Origin: Embiotoca jacksoni
Taxonomy: Eukaryota > Chordata > Actinopteri > Embiotocidae
Assembly (NCBI GenBank): GCA_022577435.1
Contig: JAKOON010000012.1
Span: 4,883,412 to 4,947,411, forward strand
Direction of reading: 5' to 3'
DNA length: 64,000 nucleotides
Shown here: positions 1 through 12,563 of the stretch, piece by piece
Layout: each line of letters starts with the position of its first letter
Numbering within the stretch: the stretch's first letter is position 1
Program-made: the position numbers and the translations under genes
The notes under the pieces: model-generated
Database searches by the model: none
What the model saw: the letters and a program-made list of their open reading frames with translations, nothing else
What the model was told of the DNA's origin: nothing

Positions 1-988
1 GAAAAATGACCAGCCAAATATTTATGGAACTTAGTAGAGATATGTAGCAGGGGCCAAGGAAGAACCCATTCAATTTTGGAGCGGATCCGAATCACAGGGC
101 AAATCAACAAATCATTTTTTATTTTCAATAACATTGCGAGATAAGGCATTTGGCAAACTAAATACCACACATCTTCAAATCCAGTAGATGATAGTGAAAG
201 TAAATAGTGACAAAGCATGGGCCATTCTAGAAATATGACGAGTCCAAATCCCAATCCATATTCACGGTTGCTAGTGATCCTCTGGGAGACACATGTACTC
301 GTTCAATCTTAATACAGCAAGCAGCTGTTGTAGAGCACCAGCGGTGCACTGGGGAAAATAATTCAGCCCTGGACTTATCCGCTGGGACCGGACCTCCTGC
401 AGCACGCTCTCATACGCACCCCCATGAATGCGGGCACACAGAAATGGCTGGTAAAGAGAACATAATTTTGACATGCCGTGAGCATGCCGTGAGCATTCTT
501 TTCATATAAAACTTGTTATACATGATATACTTGTTTTATATTTGATTTGTTTTTTCCTTTTCTTGGTGGATATGGTCTTCCATACTATTGTGAAATCTGG
601 CATCTGCCTTATAATTCCTGGATTGAAAGAAGTCAACTGCAGTAAAATCAAGAACAGAAAAAAATTGATTCAAGATGGGAAAGCTCAGAGTTTGGTTGCA
701 CACATTAAGAACTAAATGCATAAGAAGAGAAGCTGACAGTCATAAGAGTCTTCTCTTTGCAGAACAAATTCCATCTGCATTGCTGTGCAGCCTTGAGATT
801 CATATTACAGGGAGAGTGGTGGCTGCCTTTGGTTGTATTTGTGGAAAATGTTACACTGCATCAGATACTGGGGTGGTGAGTCACAAGGCATAGCCTATAC
901 TGTTAAAAAAAGAGCAAGTAATAGGCTTCCCCAATATACTGTGTTCCCAGTGGTAACCATCCCCTCCTCAGTGGGCAGTGACTCATAC
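1..988. other. Left edge, inside pex5 downstream intron
   Basis: No exon can be supported here. The next pex5 exon (the counterpart of the mammalian segment with the AWVDQF motif, then the TPR repeats) is expected to the left, but nothing in these bases on the minus strand reads like it. An open stretch on the minus strand at 271-474 has no recognised similarity. The region is AT-rich and is best read as intron. Confidence 0.5.
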
Positions 989-1111
989 CTGGTTGAGGTT
1001 GGAGGCCCAGTTCTGAGCCTCCTCGGCCTGAGCTTTATCTGTGAGCTGTTTGTCTGTTCTGCTCTCCACTGTCACACTGCCCTCGCCAATCTGCCTAATG
1101 AATCGCAGGAA
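989..1111 (-). other. pex5: pex5 cassette exon of the long (PEX5L) isoform
   Basis: This 123-bp exon is phase 0 at both ends and encodes 41 residues starting FLRFIRQIGEG and ending NWASNLNQ. It aligns with the 37-residue exon that is alternatively spliced in mammals to give the PEX5L and PEX5S forms. Skipping it would keep the frame. In mammals the long form recruits PEX7 and so imports PTS2 proteins. That this exon is also alternative in this fish is inference from homology and phase. Confidence 0.8.
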
Positions 1112-3108
1112 CTACACAACAACGAAAAAAAATGACAACAAAAAAAACCATTTACCATTACTAATTGTTCAGGGTTACACTGTACTGCTAGCTTCTTTCC
1201 AACTGTCTCTCGAAACTAAGACAAATAACCTTGAAAAACAACAATAAAAACTTGAACTCATGTTTCCAAGGATTTACTCTATTACCATGTTAAAGAAAAA
1301 TAGAAAGGATATAGTGAAAGATATGTAGAAAAGAATGACACGTGGTATAAAAAGGATCCTATCACTGCCTGGAACACACACTGCTTACCTCTGTGTTTTG
1401 TAATTTAGGGTCATCAACTTTGGAGACAAGCTCATTGGCCGTCTGCCTCAGCTCATCTCCTGGTTGATACTCCTTTGTCCTGTCAGATTAACAGCAACAA
1501 AAAACCCAACATTATACGGTCAGGGGTTATGAAATTAACACAAAAAAAACATTTATTTTTTGTTGTGCTAACATATGCTGCAGCAAATCAATTGAGGCTA
1601 AAGGCTGTACTTTGCATTGTTGTCTTTAGAGGCCGGTGCACAAGGTTGATGATTAAAATCTGTAAGGCTAATATTCTACACAACAGGTTTTACATCCTGT
1701 TCAGATGCTTCACTGCATTTTGCCAGACCTTTTCTGGATGAGCTCAACATCATCAGACAAGGCCAGGCAAGGTTAAACGTTTAAAAAATTAAATTGAACA
1801 GACAAGAACATTATCAAGGTTTATATTTGCATTCAATTCTGCTATCAATTGTCTACATCTGCTCCTATCCTCTTACTCCCCCACAAGTGTCTTGCCTGTG
1901 CTCCACATTTACTCCACAGTAGTCATTTATGCAAGCCATTTTTCTTTTGCATACTTTCAGCATCCTCTGCTCTCACCATTCATTCTCCTTGTCTCCCAGG
2001 TCCCCGAGCCACAACTTCTCCTCGGACTGCTCCAGGTACTCCTCTGCCCAGCGTCCCGGATCTGAGGCAGAGGAAAAAAAAAAGACAGCACGGAAACACA
2101 TTGTAAAAGTCACATACAACTCAAACACAAAGGAATTCATCCTGTGCATGTTTGCTCTCATGGCAGTTAAAATGTATGATATACGACAGACTGATGATGA
2201 CGGCAGAAAGATGAATTGCACATTAAGCAGAAGCATGTGTTCCCAAAGTGAAACACATGAGCGCAAAGAATGAGCATCCACAACAAACTCGAGGTACCTG
2301 CTGCTTCAGCGATAAATTCCTTCGTCCAATCAGCATCTGCTGTATCGCCAAGAGCGATGAGTCCCGGTGTGGTGGCGGAGTCGGAACCTGAGATGAACTC
2401 GGCCGCCCAGTTACCTGAGAGGGCCAGCGCTGCCACATCTGGAGCTGTGACAAGGAAACATGTGGCGCTTCAAATGCAGAAAACAGTCTGCGCATAGACT
2501 TAAATCTAAGACTAAAGATGCTAAATAGATGAGACAAATTCATGACCATTTTGGGTACCTCTCTGTGGAGCTTGTCTGTAGCTCTGCTGGTCAATCTGCT
2601 GCATTTCCTCCAACAGCTGACCCATGTCAAATGTGTGTGGGGGACGTGGGGGTGCCTGAAGGAACTCATTCACCAGCTGGAGCAGAGACGCAAACATGTC
2701 AGTACAGTTAAAAGTGACTATTTGTAATTTTTAGAGAATATGAAACTAAAGCTTTAGAAAACTTGGATTAACCATTATGCAGTATTATAATTAACAGAGT
2801 GTGCTAAAAATAGAAAAGGAAAATTAGCACTGACCTCCTCCTCAGTTGCAATTTCGATGGGAACGGGGGTAATCTGGAAATAAATAAATAATGGAAAAGA
2901 TAACCATGTCTGTTATTAAACACTGATTTCATGATAAAGCTGAAGAATACAGACTTCATACATTTGCACTAATGAATCACAACAAATTACTCACTGTAGG
3001 TGTTGAGCGGTGCCGCCATGCCCCCCCTTCCTTGGTCATGTGACTGGTCAACTTCATGAGGGGATTGGCTCCCCCACATTCTGCCTCCACCAACTCCCGC
3101 ATCGCCAT
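989..3108 (-). CDS. pex5: PEX5, peroxisomal targeting signal 1 receptor (N-terminal part)
   Basis: Cycling import receptor that binds PTS1 cargo in the cytosol, docks at PEX14/PEX13 on the peroxisome and helps form the import pore. Seven coding exons are seen: 2995-3108, 2835-2873, 2559-2676, 2298-2444, 1977-2061, 1389-1479 and 989-1111. They join in frame to 239 codons with GT-AG borders. The protein opens MAMRELVEAECGGANPLMKL, which holds the conserved Cys11 that is monoubiquitinated for receptor recycling. The PEX14/PEX13-binding WxxxF/Y motifs follow: WAAEF, WTKEF, WAEEY, WTKEY (split over a splice junction) and a degenerate WASNL. The segment around VDDPKL and FLRFIRQIGEG corresponds to the PEX7 (PTS2 co-receptor) binding region of the mammalian long isoform. 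The TPR cargo-binding half lies outside the window. The start codon was chosen by match to vertebrate PEX5; its exon runs up to a splice acceptor at 3151, so an upstream 5' UTR exon must exist. Confidence 0.95.
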
Positions 3109-4959
3109 GGCAACACAAGGATGAGGCAAACCCAATCAGACCACCTGAAATCTGAAAAGAGAGCGAAAAGATGCACATCTGTTTGTTTTGGAGAAATGCA
3201 CCAGATTCAGTCTGTGCTCAAAAGACGGAACGGCATCACCTTTTTTCGGCATCCAACTATTTAATGTCACTGAAAGGCAGAAATGGATCGCTCGTTGTGA
3301 TCAATTCAAAAGATGCACAATGTGAAGTTTAATTCCCAAATGAAGTTCTACACACACCATTCCAAAAATGAAACATGCAAAATGTAAGATGCAAGACATT
3401 CAGTAAAAATGTTTTCCATTAAGTGTTATAACACATGAAAGAAAGATTTTATTTCTATTTTGTTTTTAAATACAACACCAGAGTGGTAAAAACACTCCTA
3501 AAAACAGCTCTTGTTTTTTTTCTGGCCCCTTTCACGCAGCACAAATAGCCTCATGTCACATGAACAATTTCAAGCTCCATCTGCTGCCTTTCATGTTATT
3601 TTCTGGCTTTTGGTGAACCATTAATAAATGAGGATGTGATGGCTCAGCAGGCACAGGGATTCACTGAACATTTCGCTTGCCTCGTTGAGTAGAAAAACGT
3701 GAAGATTTTAGTTCTCAACTGTGCAGCAGCCTTTACACATTAGTACAACTAGAAACAAAACCACAGACTACAATTTATTTCATACGGGGCTGGGTATTAA
3801 ACTCTCTTTGGTCCTTACGAAAGAAATATGTCCATAGCGGTGAATATCAAAAGATGTCAAGTACTAAAAGCTGCTTTCGGAAGTCTGGTCATCTTGATTT
3901 AAGTTTTCTATAATGAGATATTTCCTAATTTACGTCAACATTTTGCCTATTTTAATGCATTTATCTGGACAAATCTTCAAACCATTTTAGAAATTGGGCA
4001 TTTTGTGTTACATGAAAAAGCAGAAACTATGTGTATGCTGAATAGACGACTAGTACAAGAAAAAAAAACCATAAATGTTACCCAGACGTGGTCTCATGCA
4101 AAAGCGCCATATTGATATGACATCCTATTTGGTCCTCATTTATCCAATGATGACTCACTTGATCTTCCAAAAGCAGAATAAGAATTTAAAACGAAAATAT
4201 TATGACACTGATTTAGTCTCTCCACGCAAACTCCGGAAATGATTGTATATGAAATGTATGAGGAATTTCCAATAGTTACAGTTTAATGAACTGTCAGGAA
4301 TAGATATTTAATTCCCGGTCTACTCTAATCTAGTGCAGCACAGTTCACCTGAAAAAGAAAAAAAAAAATACAGAGAATATTGCACAACAATATAGAGGAG
4401 GACTGTCTGTCCACTGCTCTTGTTGTCGAGGCTGTAGACTATATTATCTGCCTACTGCTCACTTATGATTAAGCTCAAAGTAAGAGGATTAGACACAGAT
4501 ATTAATACACACTTTATCTCAGACAGGCCACTATAACACCTTTATAACCATCATAAACCTGCTACATACATGAAGTGTGGAGGAAGGTTGTTTTGTTTTT
4601 TTATTGACACACCTATTTAATTATAAAAATTCATAAATACAATAATGACTTACTTAATACGCCCTTTTGTTGCCGTGGAAAACTATTCAGCCGTGCACAC
4701 TTGAAAGTCACCTATTACCAGCACTCAGTTTACCTGACTGGGATCACTGATATATCACGAAGCTAGCTGGTAGCTTCAGCCAGAAACAGCAACATTAGCC
4801 TGGTGAACGTTACTCGGTGTTATCCGTTCATGTCGCCGACATGCTCGCTCATTAAAAAAAAAAAAAAAAAGCGAGTCAAACAACGGATATAAATGAAGAT
4901 AAATGAAGAATTAACACGACCGGTCCGGCTGTCAAAAAAAAAAAAAAAAAAAAAAATGA
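3109..4959. other. pex5 5' UTR and intron sequence
   Basis: Bases 3109-3151 are the 5' UTR part of the pex5 start exon, bounded by a CTTTTCAG acceptor on the minus strand. The rest is AT-rich and contains no coding exon I can recognise. A candidate minus-strand splice donor (CAGTCAG then GTAAAC) at 4734 could end a non-coding first exon. Poly-A runs occur at 4854-4870 and 4935-4956. Confidence 0.45.
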
Positions 4960-5330
4960 GCGAGTGTGGCGAGCGTTAGCTCAGGAGCTAGCCACCGTCG
5001 GGCCAGTTGCGGAGATTATTCCTGTGTTCAACCCGGAGAAGAAGTGCGAATAGACGGGGAGCGTGATGTTCATCTCACCGCCGACAGCTGCTTGCTGTAA
5101 GCCCAACGACCGCTGCCTCCTCTCCGGCCTGCGCGCCTGGTCCTCGCCGTCTCCTGTTTTTTTTGTTTGTTTTGTTTTTTATAACAGCGTCGGAACCGAA
5201 AATCTTCCAGTTACCGTCAGAGACCAACTCGCTCCTCTTTTATTTACCTTCCTCGTCCATGACCCACAAAACCCTTCACCGATCGCGCGGGGCTCTCGTG
5301 ACGTTACGGTGTCTACGTATTCTTCAACGG
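4960..5330 (-). promoter_or_regulatory. pex5: CpG-rich candidate promoter of pex5
   Basis: This stretch is clearly richer in CG dinucleotides than its surroundings, for example around 4960-5060 and 5100-5340. It lies upstream of the pex5 start exon on the minus strand. A second candidate donor (GGCG then GTGAGATG) near 5080 on the minus strand would fit a 5' UTR exon ending here. No TATA box is evident, which suits a housekeeping gene. The transcription start was not located. Confidence 0.5.
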
Positions 5331-6002
5331 CCTTACGTAAGGCGTGAAAAAAAAAAAAAACACACACAACGTCATAAAATTGAGCTTTTTTTTTTTTTTT
5401 TTTTTTTACGTTAAAACCAAAGGCAGCCGCGGTTTTATGTACAAAAACACCTTTATCGAAGTAAAATGTTACAAAGAATTTATTCGCTAAAAGTGTGTAT
5501 TTATGTAATACAAAAGTGTATACTAATAAAGACTAACGTTGTAAATTAATAAATAGGCCTATTACAGCTAACTGTACTCAAAAAGGGGGGCACTATTATA
5601 TGGTAGTTTGATACCCCGTGTACATGGTTTTAATGTTGTATGATGTGTATACATTGGTTGTATAGCCCTAACTGTAAGGAAAATATATCACAATGTACAT
5701 TAAAAATGGGATTCTTCAAGGTTACTTTTCATGTTATGACCTCACATTTACAATATCATATCACTATTTTAGTGAGTCCTACTCTAACAAGAAAACCCTC
5801 TCATGGAGACGTCATATAGTGTTTTTATTATGAATTTTGTAATGTTTTCTGACAGTTCTCAATAACAATTAGTCAGCATAATCCATGTGATCATTGTATC
5901 AATAATTACAGGTAATGTTCGAGTAGTAACATAGTAATAATATAAGTTATTAATCAATGCAATGTTTATTCCTTCTTAACATCACACTCAAAAACAACAG
6001 GC
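5331..6002. other. Intergenic, pex5 promoter to clstn3 3' end
   Basis: AT-rich sequence with long A and T runs at 5347-5360 and 5386-5407. No coding exon or recognisable element was seen. Confidence 0.4.
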
Positions 6003-6641
6003 TTTATTTACTGACGGCTTTAGCACTGCACATTGATAGGCTACACAGACAGACAGCAAGAGACACAGAAGGAGAAGTGAGGGAAAAAGACAGGGAGGCG
6101 GGGGGGAGGGAGAGGTGAGGAGAAGCACACAGTTGTACATTCATTGAACCAAAGATACTAAATGGAGTTGAAAGCAAACAGGGAAAAAATAAAAATAAAA
6201 AAACAGGTTTTACTTCAAAGTGTGAAAAAACAAAGATCTGGAAGTGTGAAATGAGTGACACGTATCTAAGTATCACAACAATGTGCCCTCCTTTTTCTGT
6301 AATTCAGATATTGACAAATTCTTAAATTACAACAATATTACACACAAATTAAGAGACACTCATCAAGCCAGGGATTATCATCCTTATCACTACTACTATT
6401 ATTATTATTATACTGTTTTCTGATGCTGTAGAGGTGATCACTCGAATGGAAAAAAAGGTAAATCATAATCTGCTCCCTCTTGAAATGTTCAGAAAAAGAG
6501 AAAGATTGGCCGCAATAATAATAGTAATAACAATAATATCATAATAGTCATCATTCTATGTACAGAAAATTCATTACAATCAATACAATCAAAACTGCCC
6601 AAGCTGAGCGGACATTCTGGAAACAGCAGGGGTAGCATTAT

Positions 6642-6732
<91 letters not shown>

Positions 6733-7770
6733 GTGTGACATCTTGAAGCTACTGTAATAGCAGTGTGCAGTGAGTGAAACAGTATAGTGAGAGTCATTAG
6801 AAGACATTCCAGCGGTCACTGTGAGGAGGGTCGGAGGTCAGGGTACACCAGCTTTATTGTAGATGGTGATGTTTTGTCATTTTGTGGCACAAGCGGAAAC
6901 TTTGCAAAGACTCCAGTTTGAAGCAGAAAGCACAGTGATGTACATGGACTCAACACTTAAAGGCTTTTAATTCTGTAGTTGTGGAGTTTTGCAGAAGTAG
7001 CGGCTTGTGTATTAATGATAATGATGTTGATAATCCCTCAAATCTTGTCACCAGCTCCAAGCAGATTTGAAGCAAATCAAAGTAGTCTCACAATACCAAA
7101 AGGAAAACACCTGCAGGTATGTCAGATTTTCACGAGTAAGTGACCATAATGTCTGACCTCACTGTCTTCACTCTGTGTTTAGAGGTGGTTGAGGAATGTG
7201 TCAAGACAGGATGCAAAGAGGGAGGAAAGAGCTTGTGCACAGACTTCTTGAGTCAGTCTAATAAAAAGAACGTCAGGCTCAAGGCTTGTGTCTTTGCCTA
7301 CGGATCTACTCAAGGCCTTCACGTAGCGAATTGTTCCAGTTTACATTTTGTAAATTAATTTCTGTTTGATAACAAAAGATAAAATACAATCTTACTTCTT
7401 TTCTTTTTTTTTTAAACAACACAGTCTCATTCAACCAGTATTACACTATACAGACACATGACCATTTCGTGATTTAGAACTGGTGCACCACATACATTTT
7501 TGGTGTGGTTTAGTCAGGTGGTTAAATTACGTTAACTGTATACATTGTGCCATTGAACATTTAGGTGGAGAACAGCCCGTTGTTGGCTATAGGTCACATA
7601 TGGCGTTGAGTGTCAAGAGTATTACAGTGACTGGGTTGTGCGTAGTGTTTGAAAGCATACATTCCTTATACTAGTGGTGTCAGTAGTCATTTATATTAAA
7701 AGTGTTGGAGTGTGTGACTTGTGAGTTGATTTATGGTTTCCATGAGAACTGGTGCAGGGATACATGTGGT
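6003..7770 (-). other. clstn3: Putative clstn3 3' UTR
   Basis: On the minus strand this follows the clstn3 stop codon at 7771-7773 with no further coding exon. AATAAA signals on the minus strand lie at 6852-6857 and 6003-6008; the latter would give a 3' UTR of about 1.77 kb. A (GT)n array at 6643-6729 lies inside it. The actual cleavage site is not known. Confidence 0.45.
6643..6729. repeat. (GT)n microsatellite
   Basis: About 43 uninterrupted GT units. It would be transcribed as (CA)n within the putative clstn3 3' UTR. The long Thr-His and Cys-Val open frames across it are artefacts. Confidence 0.97.
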
Positions 7771-9283
7771 TCAGTAGCGGCGAGCGCTGCCGTCTCTGCC
7801 CTCCTTCTTGATGATGATTCGCTGGTCGTCGCTCGCGTCGTCAGGTGACTCTGCTACCTCCTCGTCCTCCTCCCCTTCCCCCTCCGTGTCGGCAGAGATG
7901 CCCATACGAGACTCGTAGGACTGTGAGACAACAAGGGCGTGTGGATGAAAACACGAGCCGAAGAGGTGCGATCAATCATTCTGATCAAATCAATCACGAC
8001 CCTGTTATTACCTCCATTGGGTTGACAATAATGGTGAGTGCAGAGTCGTCCCATTGGCTGCTTCCCTCTTTAGCCCCGCCCCTGGAACCTTCACCTCTGC
8101 GATGGATGGAGCGAATTCGGAAAACACCCAGGATCACCATGACAACCAGGAAACCCACACACACCATGATGATGACGGTGGCTGCTCCTGGCACCACTGT
8201 AATAGAACACAGCGATGATTACGTGTCATAAATAATCCAGATTTTATCCGACTGATAAGCGTTGCCAAAGCCTGATGTAGCTTATTTCTCTGCAGTAAAG
8301 AGCGTCACTGTTGTTCTAAAGCTATTAAAAATATGTCAGTGAGCCACACCGATGCACTGGGTGACATGTTTCAATACAATCAAGATGAGCACAGTAGTTT
8401 ATATTGAATACTTCACATAGCATCCTGATTCACACAATAATTCACGGCTGAAAACGGTCCTCAACAAAAGCATTACTTGCTCTTGTTTGAGTTATGTTTG
8501 CTAAAACTTGTTAAATATTTACAATATCTGTGTTTTTATCTTAAGGAGGAAAAAATGACTTCTGCACTGAGAAACAACAGGGAAGTCAATAGATGAAACT
8601 TGATATTTTATGAAAATCCCCCTAATAACCCTTCATCCCCAGAGGCAGACAAAAACTATTTTTTTGTACTCTGCATGAGGTTTAAAAGATATGTAGACAT
8701 AATCACTGGATGCCTCTAAAGGAAGTGGGTTAATTGTGGTTAACCCAAAAATATCACAATTTTCCAAATGAACCATCTCTTTTAAGGCGAATTTATATTT
8801 GAACATTTGATGATGTTTCGAATGTTTGGAAGAACAGAACTTAATGATCGTCTCTGCTTTGTGGCTCTGGTTATTGCAGACATGAAGAGACACTCGCTCC
8901 ACATCAAATTCAAAATAAAACCAAGGACCTTCGTGGTTATTTTTAGGGGTCTGCATGTTCACACAGTATCTTAGATAACTGCTGCAGCCTTTTATCACCA
9001 GCAGGCCTTTTGATTTGAGTTCGCTGGTTTTTCCTCTCTCCAGGATTATGACTAAATGTGCCCTCTTTTAAGCTTTTTGCACCTAGAATTTTTAACTCAT
9101 TTGAACATTTTGTGCACTGTGCACACCTTTAAAAAAAACAAAAAACAATTCAACAAGCCCCTTCTTGTATATAATAATAAGGCTCATATATTTTTACTTC
9201 TATCTTAATTACTAACACCTACTGCTCTTCATCATTACATTTTGTCTGTATATCGCATCCTTCTCTTGTCTTTTATTGGAAAG

Positions 9284-9320
<37 letters not shown>

Positions 9321-12133
9321 ATATAAATAATAAAAAAGGTACTCATTAGAAAAAAAGTTTCTTAGTAACTTTTGCAAGAGCAGACAGAACACAGAGGTGG
9401 AAAAGCCAGTGAGAGGGAAATGTCACCTGAGTTGCGGTGTGGGTTGGGCAGTGTGTGTCCACTCAGCTCCCCTGCATGGTGGGACGGATGGAGAAACTGC
9501 TGCTGGGAGGCCAGCAGGTGGGATGGGTGGTTCAGACTGTCCAGAGAGTGGAGGAAGTTCACCTTCAGAGAAGAAAAACAGAGAAGAAAAGAAAATGATC
9601 TCAACTTAGCCTCACGACAGCTGTGACTGAAATTCTCCTGAGTGTTTCAGCAACAACACAGCTACTGAAGAATATAAATAATCTAAGGACAAATTTCTGG
9701 CTTTTGTACAAATCCAGTACGCAAAGGTCACAGCTGATATCTGAAGGATTTTAATCTTCATGTCAATGCCACAGGTGTTACAGTATGTGAGCGATGTGTC
9801 TCCTCACCTCCAGAGTCAACTCATTGCTGGTGTATCTGCCGTTCATCTCAGAGCAGGACAGGCGAAACCGCCTCTCGAAGCGGGCCGAGCCTTTGGCCAG
9901 TCGGTAGCGGACTGAGCGAAGGACGTCCTCGTACACAGAAATTGATTCGGCACCTGGTGGAGACGTCAAACAAAACGAGATGGCCGGAACAAAAAGGAAA
10001 ATGGGGAGTCAAAACTGTGGCTGTAGAGAAAAGTGTGAGAAGAGACGCGAAGTGTGCGACTATTCACTGACAGCTGTTGGTAGCTGTATCACAAAGTTTA
10101 CATTTTATTTTACTTGTAGATTTTTATTGTGAATCTATTATATTAATATTCTTAACTGGAAATGTCACATATTTCTGTGCACGAATCTAGATTTAGCAAT
10201 ATTTGAATCAAAATGTAATGCCAGTTGTAGAGCTGTTAGTTTCTGTCTGTTAATGAGTTCTTACTAAACCATACCCACACAGTCCCAATAAAACAGTTTA
10301 ACTTAGTTGTTGATGGTATACAATAAGTAGACGATAAAGTACCATTAAATTCAGATTTTCTGACATATTTTGTGTTTTATGTTGTTTGTCTTCAGGTTGT
10401 TGCTGCTGTCTGTCATAGCAAGTGCAGTCTTGAAGAAGATGTTTAATTCCAATTAAGCTTGCATAGAAAACATAATAATACATTTATCCTTTCATTGACT
10501 TCTGTAGAAATGCTCAGCTGTACCTGTGATGGCAATATAAGCAGTGGTATTGATGATTTCCAGTCCCCTCTCTCGCACAACGTCCATGTCTACCAGAAGC
10601 TCCTCCCTCTCTGGGTTTAGCTCCTCCCCCAGAGGTTGGACCTCACAGCCGTCCAGAGTGTGAGCCACTGCATCGGACATCAGAGCTGAGAGGCAACATA
10701 AAAGGACAGCCGATAAATAACAACACCATTACTGCTTTTTAGATATAACGAGTTTGAATCCAAAGAAAAGCTGTAAAAATGTGTTAAATAAGTATGAATA
10801 ATTATGAAATCTCCTTAAATTAGTCCATAAGGATGACTCACCTCCACCCTCCATCCCCTGTGCAGCTGTATTGACAGCATGAGACAGGGAACAGACGATA
10901 CGGAGCTCCGGGAAGAGGGGCACACCGCGGGAACCTTCAAACTCAGGGGCTGGACGGGCGAGATGAGGTCCGACCCCAGACAGAGAGATCTGAGGGGCGT
11001 CAGGCTGGAGAACCACCAGGTATCCTTCCAGCTGCTTGAGGGACAGACAGCTCTCCTCATTGAAACATCTGGCAGGGAGTCAAAGAGGGAAAGAGAGATA
11101 AGACAGAAATCATGTCTTTGGTGTGTGCTTAAGCAACGTTTGGACTAAAGTATCTCTGAAACAATTGGATGAATTGCAATTAAATTTGAAACAGATATTC
11201 ATAGTCCCCAGATGATTAATATTACACATGATGATCTCCTGACTTTTCATTTTGTGCCACGATGTGGTCAATATTGCCTCCACAAGTATTTTTTAAATTT
11301 GGTTCATACATTACTGCCCTTCACTCCCACAGGGTAACTTTGGTGAGTACTTCACCGATTCAGCATTCCAGCTCTTCAACATTGTCAGACTTCTGGACAC
11401 GAGGGACTTTAAAATGTATGTACATGCAGCAGAACCACGCATTCTTCTTCCACATCATAACACAGTGCCCACATTACCCACAATGCAACTTGACAATCAA
11501 CAGTTCAGCTTGAGTCACACTTCATTTTCACACTTGTGGTCCTAAAACTCAACTGCTACTGATTCAGGTAACATGACTTGAGGCAATTTATAAAACTTTG
11601 AACAGCTCACTCTTCCTCTTCTCCACACAAGTATCACTTCCCAAAACCATTAACAATCTTTAATGAGTAACGTTAAATTGACACTATGACGTCACAATGT
11701 TTTTTTCCAATAAGCTTCAAACCTCATCAGCTTTATTTGTATTTATGGCAAGTAAGCAAACTTTAGCATTACAGTTAATCAACATACCAGGTAAACATCA
11801 TCACTGTTGAGAGCATTTTCTAATTTTAACTTTAACTCACAGCACTACTGAAATTCGCGACTTCGTGGTGTTCGGGCACACTGATCACGTACAAAAAAAA
11901 ATCTAAATCCACTGCTGTGTTTTATCAAACCAGTTATCTACTTCCACCGTGACCGTGTTAACTTTGGTCTGTTGTGACACTGAAAATAGCAAATATCAAA
12001 CCACAGCAGCTCTGCTGTTACACATTTAATTTTCCTGCCAGAAAAGAAAAGCAAATCAGATTGATGGCAGGCAGCTAAAATATATTTAGTCATCTGCACT
12101 AAAATTCAGCATTATATTTGAGAGGGGATTAAG

Positions 12134-12196
<63 letters not shown>

Positions 12197-12232
12197 TATG
12201 TATGTGTGTTTGTATGTATGTATGTGTTTGTA

Positions 12233-12279
<47 letters not shown>

Positions 12280-12529
12280 ATGTGTATTATATTTCCACTA
12301 TCAGAGTGAGCAGCTGCTTCTATCGGCCTCTCCAGAAGGGCCTGCTGTTCAGCCATCTGGGTAACTCCTGGCCTCAAATCAGTCTAATCTTCACACACGC
12401 AATAAAACATGCTGAAGTTAGGAAAAAAAAAAAAGGACTGGTACACTTGAGCAGAAACCAGAGGGGGAAAAAAAAAAAAAAATCTGTTCATGACCTTGAA
12501 TCCTTGGGATCTTAAAAACAGTCAGTGGG

Positions 12530-12563
<34 letters not shown>

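Noticed and set aside
271..474. Open minus-strand stretch of 67 codons near the left edge
   Set aside because: It does not resemble PEX5 or any family I know, has no splice sites consistent with the pex5 phase, and a frame of this length is expected by chance.
6489..6819. Thr-His-rich open frames
   Set aside because: They are translations of the (GT)n array. The same applies to the frames at 12129-12515, 15688-16005, 26258-26536 and 60032-60411.
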